Shown: piece by piece, positions 1 to 5,393 of the stretch
Position numbering within the stretch: the first letter of the stretch is position 1
How the letters are laid out: every line of letters starts with the position of its first letter
Assembly: GCA_023487865.1 (NCBI GenBank)
Contig: JAMDBG010000127.1
Location: forward strand, 1-5,393
Origin: Deltaproteobacteria bacterium
GTDB taxonomy: Bacteria > Desulfobacterota > Syntrophia > Syntrophales > UBA5619
Direction of reading: 5' to 3'
Length of the DNA: 5,393 nucleotides
Made by a program: the position numbers and the translations under genes
The notes under the pieces: model-generated
The model's input: only the letters and a program-made list of their open reading frames with translations
Database searches by the model: none
What the model was told of the DNA's origin: nothing

Positions 1-1000
1 TCTGGATCGTGTTCAACGTCATGGCGAGGATCTCCCCGGCCACATACAGGTGGCGCAGATAGGCTCGTGAGTAATTTTGACAGGTATAACAATCACATGT
101 ACTGTCAATCGGCGAACGATCCTCCCGATAACGGGCGTTTTTTATAACAACCTTTTCTCCGTTTGTAAACAACAATCCGTTCCGGGCGTTTCGGGTCGGC
201 ATCACACAGTCGAACATGTCGATCCCGTGATAAACGCCTTCGACGAGATCCTCGGGCGTACCCACCCCCATCAGGTAGCGTGGCCGGTCCTCGGGGAGCA
301 GGGGCGCCGTCACCGCAAGATTTTCCAGCATGAGCTCCTTCGGTTCCCCGACACTGAGTCCGCCTATGGCATAGCCGTCGAAACCGATCGACACGATCTC
401 TTCCCCGCTGCGTCGCCGGAGATCCGGATAGATGCCCCCCTGGATGATACCGAAAAGGGCCTGCCGATCATTTCCGAGGCTCTTCTTACAGCGCAGAGCC
501 CAGCGGGTGGTCCTTTCCAGCGCTCTCTCAACTTCCTGATGCCCTGCAGGGTAGGCTATGCATTCATCGAGGCACATCATGATATCGCTTCCCAGGGCCC
601 TCTGGATCTCCACAGCCGACTCGGGGCCGAGAAAATGGCTGGAGCCATCGATATGGGATTGAAAGGTCGCCCCCTCCTCGGCAATCTTCCGGAGGGCGCC
701 GAGGCTGTATATCTGAAAGCCGCCGCTGTCGGTCAGAATCGGGCCCTGCCAGTTCATGAATCGATGCAGGCCGCCAAGGTCCGCGATCAACCGATGCCCC
801 GGCCGAAGATAGAGATGGTAGGTGTTGCCGAGGATGATTTCCGCTCCCAGGCCGCGGACCTGCTCCGGAGTCAGCGCCTTGACTGACGCCTGGGTGCCCA
901 CCGGCATGAAGACCGGCGTGGACACATCGCCGTGCGGCGTCTTTATCTTCCCCAACCTTGCTGCGCAAGGCGGGTCATTTTTGATCCTCAAAAAGTCCAT
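1..1000 (-). CDS. tgt: Queuine/preQ1 tRNA-guanine transglycosylase, 3' end cut off by window
   Basis: The enzyme exchanges guanine at position 34 of GUN-anticodon tRNAs for preQ1 in queuosine synthesis, in the cytoplasm. I translated it from the ATG at 1000: 333 codons are open to the window edge, and about 40 C-terminal residues are missing relative to the roughly 375-residue E. coli enzyme. Visible hallmarks are FMPVGTQASVK (31-41), GNTYHLYLRPG (58-68), TDSGGFQ with catalytic Asp91, DECIAYPA, FGIIQGG, YAIGGLSVGEP, and DMFDCVMPTRNARNG with the nucleophile at Asp264. Zinc-ligand cysteines 302, 304 and 307 are present in CDCYTC. Odd point: codon 333, the family's fourth zinc ligand (His), reads CAG (Gln). 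The start is supported by a GGCGGG Shine-Dalgarno-like run that touches the queA stop 9 bp upstream, so translation is probably coupled to queA. The identification is very secure; only the edge residue is uncertain. Confidence 0.96.
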   Translation of the reverse strand, partial: MDFLRIKNDPPCAARLGKIKTPHGDVSTPVFMPVGTQASVKALTPEQVRGLGAEIILGNTYHLYLRPGHRLIADLGGLHRFMNWQGPILTDSGGFQIYSLGALRKIAEEGATFQSHIDGSSHFLGPESAVEIQRALGSDIMMCLDECIAYPAGHQEVERALERTTRWALRCKKSLGNDRQALFGIIQGGIYPDLRRRSGEEIVSIGFDGYAIGGLSVGEPKELMLENLAVTAPLLPEDRPRYLMGVGTPEDLVEGVYHGIDMFDCVMPTRNARNGLLFTNGEKVVIKNARYREDRSPIDSTCDCYTCQNYSRAYLRHLYVAGEILAMTLNTIQ

Positions 1001-1009
1001 AGCACCCGC

Positions 1010-2050
1010 CTATATGATCAGCATACAATCTCCGTAACTGTAAAAACGGAACCGGTTCTCGATCGCGAGACGGTAAGCCTTCTGCATCACTTCCCGGCCC
1101 GCAAAGGCGCACGCCAGAAGGAAGAGAGACGATTTTGGAAGGTGAAAGTTGGTAAGGAGCGCATCGACACGCCGGAAACGATACCCGGGATAGATAAAAA
1201 GCCGCGTCGATCCGGAAACCGGCCTGACTTTCCCTTGTTCATCGGCGACGGATTCCAGGACTCGGGTCGCTGTCGTTCCCACGGCAGTGACCCGTTCCGC
1301 CTCATTGATTTTTCGGGCGGTTTCCCCATCGAGAGAGAAATGCTCCTCTTCCATGAGATGGTCCTCCACCCGCTCCGTTGCGATGGGAAGAAAGGTCCCA
1401 TAGCCCACATGGAGGGTAACTGGGGCGACTGCCACAAGCCGGTCTTCAAGCCGGTCCAAAACCTCTCTGGTGAAGTGAAGACCCGCCGTGGGTGCCGCGA
1501 CCGAACCTTTGACACGGGCGTAGACGGTCTGGTATCTTTCCAGGTCCTGTTCCAATCGCGACCGGTCTTTTCGCCGCTTGATGTAGGGCGGAAGCGGCGC
1601 TCTTCCATAATGCATAAGGAAATCGTCGAACGGCATCGAGGTTTGAAAATTCAGCAACCACCGTTTTTCGGACAGGCGTCTGAGGATCGTGGCCAGGCAT
1701 CCGCTGCCAAACAGGATCGTCGCTCCGACCTCAACCCGTTTAGCAGGCCGCAGGAGGACCTCCCATGCAGCGCCTGTAATCCCTTCGTCCCTCCGATTGG
1801 CAAGCAGGAGTATTTCGATTAGCCCGCCGGTCTCCTTCCTGCCGATGAGGCGCGCCGGAAAGACGCGGGAGTCGTTGACGACGATCAAATCGCCAGGACC
1901 GAAGTACTCCGGAAGGTCTCTGAAGGTTCGGATATCGCATTCCCCCGTCGTTCTATGAACCACCATCATTCGGGACCGGTCTCTCACCAAGGTGGGTTCC
2001 TGGGCGATGAGCTCTCCGGGTAGGCGGTAATCGAATTCTTCTAATCTCAT
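1010..2050 (-). CDS. queA: S-adenosylmethionine:tRNA ribosyltransferase-isomerase
   Basis: QueA transfers and isomerises the ribosyl group of S-adenosylmethionine onto preQ1 at tRNA position 34, giving epoxyqueuosine. It acts after Tgt, whose gene follows. The product has 346 residues, against 342-356 in well-known homologues, so it is full length. Family motifs run in the expected order: FDYRLPGELIAQEP (6-19), DLIVVNDSRVFPARLIGRK (54-72), YGRAPLPPYIKR, ERYQTVYARVKGSVAAPTAG, TLHVGYGTFLPI, VGTTATRVLES, and the C-terminal LLTNFHLPKSSLFLL and FYSYGDCMLII. The ATG at 2050 is chosen because the conserved N-terminus begins at once and AGGTGA lies 12 nt upstream (2063-2068), a slightly long spacing. 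The stop is TAG. A probable promoter at 2086-2114 makes queA the first gene of its own unit with tgt. The long open frame on the opposite strand is a shadow. Confidence 0.98.
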   Translation of the reverse strand: MRLEEFDYRLPGELIAQEPTLVRDRSRMMVVHRTTGECDIRTFRDLPEYFGPGDLIVVNDSRVFPARLIGRKETGGLIEILLLANRRDEGITGAAWEVLLRPAKRVEVGATILFGSGCLATILRRLSEKRWLLNFQTSMPFDDFLMHYGRAPLPPYIKRRKDRSRLEQDLERYQTVYARVKGSVAAPTAGLHFTREVLDRLEDRLVAVAPVTLHVGYGTFLPIATERVEDHLMEEEHFSLDGETARKINEAERVTAVGTTATRVLESVADEQGKVRPVSGSTRLFIYPGYRFRRVDALLTNFHLPKSSLFLLACAFAGREVMQKAYRLAIENRFRFYSYGDCMLII

Positions 2051-2062
2051 GGCAAAAAGGGG

Positions 2063-2068
2063 TCACCT
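2063..2068 (-). promoter_or_regulatory. queA ribosome binding site (AGGTGA)
   Basis: AGGTGA on the minus strand ends 12 nt before the queA ATG at 2050. It is the best anti-Shine-Dalgarno match upstream of queA, though the spacing is on the long side. Confidence 0.5.
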
Positions 2069-2085
2069 GTGTGGCAAACTGCGGC

Positions 2086-2114
2086 ACATAAACAGAAACG
2101 AATGAGAAAGTCAA
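2086..2114 (-). promoter_or_regulatory. Candidate sigma70-type promoter for queA-tgt
   Basis: On the minus strand TTGACT (2109-2114, five of six matches to the -35 consensus) is followed after exactly 17 nt by TTATGT (2086-2091). The -10 box itself is weak, but a TG dinucleotide sits one base upstream of it, as in extended -10 promoters. Transcription would start near 2079, giving a leader of about 28 nt before queA. The position, in the only intergenic gap and just before a new functional unit, supports it. No experiment or model score is available. Confidence 0.42.
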
Positions 2115-2122
2115 TGAGATTT

Positions 2123-2148
2123 GGTGGTTTTCCGATCCGGAACCCACC
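2123..2148 (-). terminator. Hairpin downstream of the DUF2065 gene, possible weak terminator or 3' end
   Basis: On the minus strand GGTGG (2144-2148) pairs with CCACC (2123-2127). Inside, TTCCG pairs with CGGAA around a GAT loop, with a small 1x2 internal loop between the two 5-bp stems. It begins 17 bp after the DUF2065 stop. The sequence after it is AAATCTCATT, with no U-tract, so it is not a classic intrinsic terminator. It could protect the 3' end of the glcDF-mazG transcript or be part of a factor-dependent end. Confidence 0.35.
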
Positions 2149-2165
2149 TATAGGCATCGGTACGG

Positions 2166-2351
2166 TCAGCCTGTTCCGAAATGGACAAGGAGGAGGCCGG
2201 TAATAACGGCGATGGAGCCTATCACCCTGAGCGTCGTGTCCGGAATATCGGTCAGTTTGCGCAAGTAGGCTTTGATCTTATCGGGGAACGCGAAATAAGG
2301 GAGGCCTTCGACGATCAGGACCATGCCCAGAACGCAGAGAAAATATTTCAT
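2166..2351 (-). CDS. DUF2065 family small membrane protein (YjeT-like)
   Basis: This 61-residue protein matches the DUF2065/YjeT pattern: an N-terminal hydrophobic helix (about residues 3-20) with the family-typical VEGLPYFAFPDK segment, a short polar stretch containing KLTDIPDTTLRVIG, and a second hydrophobic helix (about 41-58). It should be a two-span inner-membrane peptide of unknown function; no catalytic motif is visible. It starts 6 bp after the mazG stop. GGAGGA inside the end of mazG (2365-2370) lies about 13 nt before the ATG, so translation is probably coupled to mazG. It is the last gene of its unit, ahead of a hairpin. The family assignment rests on recognisable motifs and length; the role is unknown. 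Confidence 0.85.
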   Translation of the reverse strand: MKYFLCVLGMVLIVEGLPYFAFPDKIKAYLRKLTDIPDTTLRVIGSIAVITGLLLVHFGTG

Positions 2352-2357
2352 TGACTT

Positions 2358-2645
2358 TCAGGATTCCTCCCCATTCGTCTTATCCTTGGCCTCGTCCCAG
2401 AGCGCGTCCATTTCGGCGAGCGTGGATTCGGCAGGCGTCTTTCCCCGTTTTGCAAGAGCCTGTTCAATATAGGCGAAGCGTTTGGTGAATTTTCCCAAGG
2501 ATGCCCTGAGCGCTGCCTCTGCATCTGCACCGGTAATACGACAGAGGTTGACCAGAGTAAACAGAAGGTCGCCGGCCTCTTCCTGCAGGGCTGCCTTATT
2601 TCCTGCCTCAAGGGCTGCCCGGAACTCGGAGAGTTCTTCCTCCAC
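2358..2645 (-). CDS. mazG: MazG C-terminal domain, separated from the N-terminal part by an in-frame TGA
   Basis: This is the second MazG domain of a nucleoside triphosphate pyrophosphohydrolase, in the same reading frame as the ORF upstream and separated from it only by the TGA at 2673-2675. Metal-binding acidic motifs are intact: EELSE and EEAGD, followed by LLFTLVNLCRITGADAEAALRAS and KFTKRFAYIEQAL, which are typical of this domain. In the E. coli enzyme the C-terminal domain carries the main catalytic activity, so this half could be active alone. If translated separately, the best start is GTG at 2645, with GGAGG (2659-2663) 13 nt upstream; a CTG at 2654 lies only 4 nt from the same GGAGG. 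From the GTG it has 95 residues. It could equally be the unexpressed remnant of a broken gene. It ends 6 bp before the DUF2065 gene. Confidence 0.8.
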   Translation of the reverse strand: MEEELSEFRAALEAGNKAALQEEAGDLLFTLVNLCRITGADAEAALRASLGKFTKRFAYIEQALAKRGKTPAESTLAEMDALWDEAKDKTNGEES

Positions 2646-2651
2646 CTTTTT

Positions 2652-2675
2652 CAGTACGCCTCCGGCGCTGTCTCA
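2652..2675 (-). other. In-frame TGA at the mazG inter-domain Trp codon, with following hairpin
   Basis: TGA occupies 2673-2675 at the codon where MazG proteins have the Trp of GFDW. Directly after it CAG/CTG and CGCC/GGCG can pair around a GGA loop with a 2-nt bulge (2652-2670). The hairpin includes GGAGG, which could act as a ribosome binding site for restart at CTG 2654 or GTG 2645. The stop and pairing are seen directly; any effect on translation is inference. Confidence 0.6.
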
Positions 2676-3206
2676 GTCGAATCCGACTGAGGAGGCCCGG
2701 GCGGTGATCCGTTGTGTTCTGGCGAGTGTGGAAAGGGAACGGGGGATGCCGTCGCAGAGGCGGGGCTCTCCTTTTCCTTTATGCTCCACCTCCCTCTTGA
2801 TTTGCTCCCAGTTCGTCCGGACCGCTTCGACATTGATGATTTGAGTATCGCCGAAGACATGCGGATGGCGTCGGATCATCTTTTCGGTGATCCCGCGGAG
2901 AACGGCGGCCATATCGAATTCTCCCGCCTCTTCCGCAATCCGGGTGAGAAAGAGGATCTGAAAGAGAAGATCCCCCAGCTCTTCGCAAAGCTCTGCGTGT
3001 GAGGCGTTGTGCAGGGCTTCGAGGACCTCATAGGCCTCTTCGATGAGATAACGGCCGATGTCCTCCTTCTTTTGGGAACGGTCCCAGGGGCAACCTGTCG
3101 GTGAGCGCAATCGGGCGACGAGATCGAGAAGTTCCCTGAATCTTGCTTCAATGTGCGGGGCGGACGGCTGCAAACGGTCCTTTCTTTCAGGATGCGGATC
3201 TTTCAT
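2673..3206 (-). CDS. mazG: MazG N-terminal domain, ending at a premature TGA
   Basis: This 177-residue ORF holds the first MazG domain of an all-alpha NTP pyrophosphohydrolase, a house-cleaning enzyme that hydrolyses NTPs to NMP and pyrophosphate. It shows LRSPTGCPWDRSQ (33-45), EEAYE (56-60), EELGDLLFQILF (75-86), RRHPHVFGD and NWEQIKREV, then RASSVGFD directly before the stop. Family members continue GFDW and then a second domain. Here the Trp position, codon 178, is TGA, and the downstream frame resumes with no insertion or deletion. Read through, the protein would have about 282 residues, against 263 in E. coli. The ATG overlaps the glcF stop as ATGA, and there is no strong ribosome binding site, which suggests coupling to glcF. 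The domain is certain; whether the gene is split, recoded, mutated or a sequencing error is open. Confidence 0.88.
   Translation of the reverse strand: MKDPHPERKDRLQPSAPHIEARFRELLDLVARLRSPTGCPWDRSQKKEDIGRYLIEEAYEVLEALHNASHAELCEELGDLLFQILFLTRIAEEAGEFDMAAVLRGITEKMIRRHPHVFGDTQIINVEAVRTNWEQIKREVEHKGKGEPRLCDGIPRSLSTLARTQRITARASSVGFD
2770..2793 (-). repeat. 24-bp direct repeat, copy in mazG
   Basis: The bases 2770-2793 are identical to 4514-4537 in the same orientation. On the minus strand both copies begin GGAGGTGGAGC and end GGAAAAGG. In mazG the copy encodes the EVEHKGKG stretch after the WEQIKR helix, a place where MazG proteins usually have a charged segment, so this copy looks native. Confidence 0.9.
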
Positions 3207-4504
3207 GCGGGAAGGGAACGCCCGAGGAGTTCCACGATGTGCAGTACGGGTTGTTTCATTCCCAGTTCACGGAGGCCCGAGGCAAGCTGCAGGTGGCAGC
3301 CGGGATTGGCCGTGATGAGGACGTCGGCGCCGGTGGCTTTGACATGGAAGAGTTTCCGTTCGAGGAGCCTCCGGCTCGTCCGGATCTCCTTTAGGGCGAA
3401 AGACCCTGCCATACCGCAGCACCAGGTCGATTCTTTCATTTCCCTGAGTTCGACCCCGGGGATCTTTCCGATGACCTGGCGGGGCGGACCGGAAAGGCCC
3501 TGACCGTGGACCAGGTGACAGGGTTCATGGTAGGTGACGCTCACAGGCACCGGACGGAGTTCTTCGGTGCGGATCCCCACCTCGGCAAGAAATTCGGAGA
3601 TATCGCGGATCTTTGCCCGGAAACGGCCGAGCCGCTCCTGTTCCGCCCGTCCTTCGAGCAGCTCATCGTATTCCTTGAGGGCGCAGCCGCAGCCGGCGCA
3701 GTCGGTCACGATGTAATCGGCATCCGCCCCGAGAAAAAGGTCGAGGTTGATCAGGGCCAGATGCCGGGCGCTTTCCCGATCCCCCTCGGCCAGATGCGGT
3801 GCCCCGCAACATTTGACTTCCCGGGGAGTGGCGACATCGAAACCTTGCTGGGAAAGGATGCGGGCTGTCTGCCGCGAAACTTCAGGAAAAACCAGACTCA
3901 TGGCGCAGCCGAGGAAGAAGGCCACCCGGCCCCGCTTCTTGCCTTGGGCGGGAATGAGAGAGGGGATTTCCCGGCGAAGCGGCCGGCTCAATGGAGGGAG
4001 AAGGCCTTCCAATTTGGCCAGGACATCAGGCAGACACTTGTTGAGCCCGAGGTGGCGGACCGCCCATTGGAGACCGAGTCGCTGATAGAGACGCAGGGGT
4101 AACAGGGAGGTTTCCATGAGCGTTGGAGAGGGGAGCATCCGCCGCAGGATGAAGTCCCGCAGCATCCCTGCCGGTAGGGAAGGGGGGTGGAAGACCTGTT
4201 CCTGACTGCGGCAGAACTCCATGATCGTCCCAACACGGACACCGGAGGGGCATGCCGTGGAGCAGGCCTTGCAGTCGAGGCAGAAAAAAGCCTCTTCCCC
4301 GACCGCGGGTGAGAATTCCAGCTTTCCTTCCGCTACGGCGCGGGCAAGCGCCGCCCTGCCTCGGGGACTGGAGCGCTCCCGATTGGTCAGGGCGTAGGTC
4401 GGGCAGACCGCCAGACAGAAACCGCAGCGCATGCACTGTAGAATGCTTTCATAACCCGGTGCGTCCACCGGATTGAAATTGCCCAGAGGGGAAGGGTCAG
4501 ACAT
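3203..4504 (-). CDS. glcF: Glycolate/D-lactate oxidase iron-sulfur subunit, GlcF type
   Basis: This subunit takes electrons from the flavin subunit GlcD and passes them on, probably to quinone or another membrane-side acceptor. The 433-residue product carries two 4Fe-4S motifs, CMRCGFCLAVCP (Cys24, 27, 30, 34) and CLDCKACSTACP (Cys75, 78, 81, 85). Two cysteine-rich CCG domains follow: one with FFLGC (200), CCG (232-234) and DCAGCG (269-273), the other with HEPCH (326-330), CCG (362-364) and NPGC (400-403). All expected cysteines are present and the length is usual for GlcF. The ATG at 4504 has a strong GGGAGGT 4 nt upstream and overlaps the end of glcD by 8 bp; the stop overlaps the mazG start. 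No glcE lies between glcD and glcF, unlike E. coli glcDEF, so a two-subunit D-lactate dehydrogenase as in Desulfovibrio is an equally good reading. The substrate cannot be told from sequence. Confidence 0.93.
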   Translation of the reverse strand: MSDPSPLGNFNPVDAPGYESILQCMRCGFCLAVCPTYALTNRERSSPRGRAALARAVAEGKLEFSPAVGEEAFFCLDCKACSTACPSGVRVGTIMEFCRSQEQVFHPPSLPAGMLRDFILRRMLPSPTLMETSLLPLRLYQRLGLQWAVRHLGLNKCLPDVLAKLEGLLPPLSRPLRREIPSLIPAQGKKRGRVAFFLGCAMSLVFPEVSRQTARILSQQGFDVATPREVKCCGAPHLAEGDRESARHLALINLDLFLGADADYIVTDCAGCGCALKEYDELLEGRAEQERLGRFRAKIRDISEFLAEVGIRTEELRPVPVSVTYHEPCHLVHGQGLSGPPRQVIGKIPGVELREMKESTWCCGMAGSFALKEIRTSRRLLERKLFHVKATGADVLITANPGCHLQLASGLRELGMKQPVLHIVELLGRSLPA

Positions 4505-5393
4505 GCGGACCTCCCTTTTCCTTTATGCTCCACCTCCATCCGCCATCGACGAAGATCTTTCCCGGATTGAGACGGCCGCCGGGATCGAAGGCATCCTTGA
4601 TCCGGTGCATGACGCCCATCCCACCCGCACCGAACTGACGGAGGAGGTAGTCCTTCTTCGCGATGCCGATGCCGTGTTCACCCGATACCGTTCCGCCCAG
4701 TGACAGGACCTTCTCATAGAGTTCAGAGAAGAAGGCGTGGACGTTTTTAATCTCCTGCGGATTGCGTTCATCGGCGAGGGCCGTGGGGTGCAGGTTGCCG
4801 TCTCCCGCGTGGCCGAAGGTGGCAACCCGGACCTGGTATTTTTCCTTGAGCCGTTCGATCTCGGCAAAGGTCTCGGCAAGACAGCTCCTGGGGACGGTGG
4901 CATCTTCAAGGATCGTTGTCGGCGAGACACGGGCGACAGCCGATAGGGCGGTCCGCCGGGCGGCCGTGAGGCGGGAAGCCTCGACGGCGTTTCCCGCCTG
5001 GTGGATCTCGTCCGCCCGGACTTCCTCAAGGATCCTTCGCACACCCTGCGCCTCATCGGCGACCACCGCGGGATGTCCGTCCACCTCGATCAGAAGGAGG
5101 GCGGCCATTTCACGGGGGAGGCCGATTCGCACATAGTCTTCGACGCAGTTGATCGTCATGCGGTCCATGATTTCCAGGGTCGCGGGGATGATTCTCGCGG
5201 CGATGATCCTGGAGACCGCTTCTCCAGCGGTGCGGATATCCCGGAAATAGGCCAGGAGAGTGCGCTTTTCCTGCGGCGGGGAGATCAGGCGGACCGTCAC
5301 CTCGGTGATGATCCCCAGAGTCCCTTCGCTGCCGACCAGAAGATCGCGGAGGGAATAGCCGGCGACATCTTTCACGCACTTTCCTGGCCTATT
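4497..5393 (-). CDS. glcD: FAD-linked 2-hydroxyacid (glycolate/D-lactate) oxidase subunit, GlcD type, 5' end outside window
   Basis: Only the C-terminal 298 residues are present; the frame is open to the right edge, and family members have about 460-500 residues. The enzyme oxidises glycolate or D-lactate to the 2-oxoacid through FAD. The fragment opens with KDVAGYSLRDLLVGSEGTLG, the end of the FAD-binding (PCMH-type) domain, where SEGTLG contacts FAD. The FAD-oxidase C-terminal domain follows, with DATVPRS, the metal-site motif GHAGDGNLHP, GGTVSGEHGIGIAKKDYL, and the closing KDAFDPGGRLNPGKIF. The remaining tail, starting VDGGWRWSIKEK, is longer than usual and contains one copy of a 24-bp repeat. 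The gene ends 8 bp inside glcF, which makes the two a coupled pair. It could be annotated as D-lactate dehydrogenase; sequence alone does not decide. A GTG at 5375 is not the true start, since conserved FAD-domain sequence continues through it. Confidence 0.93.
   Translation of the reverse strand, partial: NRPGKCVKDVAGYSLRDLLVGSEGTLGIITEVTVRLISPPQEKRTLLAYFRDIRTAGEAVSRIIAARIIPATLEIMDRMTINCVEDYVRIGLPREMAALLLIEVDGHPAVVADEAQGVRRILEEVRADEIHQAGNAVEASRLTAARRTALSAVARVSPTTILEDATVPRSCLAETFAEIERLKEKYQVRVATFGHAGDGNLHPTALADERNPQEIKNVHAFFSELYEKVLSLGGTVSGEHGIGIAKKDYLLRQFGAGGMGVMHRIKDAFDPGGRLNPGKIFVDGGWRWSIKEKGGPHV
4509..4515 (-). promoter_or_regulatory. Strong glcF ribosome binding site (GGGAGGT)
   Basis: GGGAGGT lies 4 nt before the glcF ATG at 4504, inside the last codons of glcD. 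It settles the glcF start and begins at the downstream edge of the 24-bp repeat, overlapping it by two bases. Confidence 0.8.
4514..4537 (-). repeat. 24-bp direct repeat, copy at the 3' end of glcD
   Basis: This copy is identical to 2770-2793 but read in another frame. Here it encodes WRWSIKEKG in a C-terminal tail of GlcD beyond the usual LNPGKIF ending. Its last bases run into the glcF ribosome binding site. The bases just after the two copies stay similar if one base is skipped. Confidence 0.9.

Larger units (their letters stand above)
2051..2165. other. Intergenic region between DUF2065 gene and queA
   Basis: This 115-bp gap is the only sizeable non-coding stretch in the window. It is less GC-rich than its surroundings in the middle. 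Read on the minus strand it contains, in order, a hairpin near the DUF2065 stop, a TTGACT/TTATGT promoter candidate, and the queA ribosome binding site. The predicted leader is about 28 nt, too short to hold a preQ1 riboswitch, and I see no riboswitch-like aptamer. Confidence 0.8.

Noticed and set aside
77..886. Long plus-strand open frame opposite tgt
   Set aside because: It is the antisense shadow of tgt, has no recognisable domain, and tgt has full family motifs on the other strand.
932..1822. 296-codon plus-strand open frame opposite queA
   Set aside because: It is antisense to an unmistakable queA; its composition is that of a reverse-complement translation and it matches no protein family I recognise.
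2051..2085. preQ1 riboswitch upstream of queA
   Set aside because: The predicted leader is about 28 nt and shows no pseudoknot-like pairing; preQ1 switches also more often control queuosine precursor synthesis or transport genes.
2652..2675. Selenocysteine insertion at the mazG TGA, with the downstream hairpin as a bacterial SECIS
   Set aside because: The loop starts only 9 nt after the TGA, closer than usual for bacterial SECIS elements; the family residue is Trp rather than Cys, and MazG is not a known selenoprotein.
3506..4102. 198-codon plus-strand open frame opposite glcF
   Set aside because: It is the shadow of glcF, whose cysteine motifs are complete on the minus strand.
2166..4499. 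Alternative genetic code with UGA read as Trp
   Set aside because: TGA is the stop codon of glcD, glcF, mazG and the DUF2065 gene at the expected family ends, and Trp elsewhere is TGG.

Overview
The window is an ordinary-looking, gene-dense stretch of a moderately high-GC bacterial chromosome. Every supported gene lies on the minus strand, so transcription runs from right to left. The mix of a two-subunit GlcD/GlcF-type 2-hydroxyacid oxidase, full-length-type MazG, a DUF2065 membrane peptide and an adjacent queA-tgt pair would fit an anaerobic or sulfur-cycle proteobacterium (Deltaproteobacteria/Desulfobacterota-like). That placement is inference from protein style, not a database match. No stretch longer than about 115 bases lacks a gene. 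I see no phage, transposase, CRISPR or RNA gene.

Transcription unit 1 (5393 down to 2166) starts with the C-terminal 298 residues of an FAD-linked glycolate/D-lactate oxidase subunit (glcD). This overlaps by 8 bp the start of glcF, an iron-sulfur subunit with two 4Fe-4S motifs and two CCG domains. glcF in turn overlaps mazG through an ATGA junction. mazG is interrupted by one in-frame TGA at the place of the family's conserved Trp in the GFDW motif, so it reads as two separate MazG-domain ORFs. A 61-residue DUF2065 (YjeT-like) membrane peptide follows 6 bp after mazG. The tight packing suggests one operon with translational coupling.

A 115-bp intergenic region (2051-2165) follows. It contains a hairpin just after the DUF2065 stop and a plausible sigma70-type promoter pointing into unit 2.

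Transcription unit 2 (2050 down to 1) holds queA and tgt, 9 bp apart. They encode two enzymes of queuosine tRNA modification: Tgt swaps guanine-34 for preQ1, and QueA then builds epoxyqueuosine from S-adenosylmethionine. tgt runs off the left edge after 333 codons.

Three points merit a second look. First, the mazG TGA falls exactly between the two MazG domains, and TGA is also the stop codon of four genes here, which argues against a UGA=Trp code. Second, an exact 24-bp direct repeat lies inside both mazG and the 3' end of glcD and is read in different frames. Third, the last readable Tgt codon is Gln where the family has its zinc-binding His. I did not find a convincing new multi-gene system.
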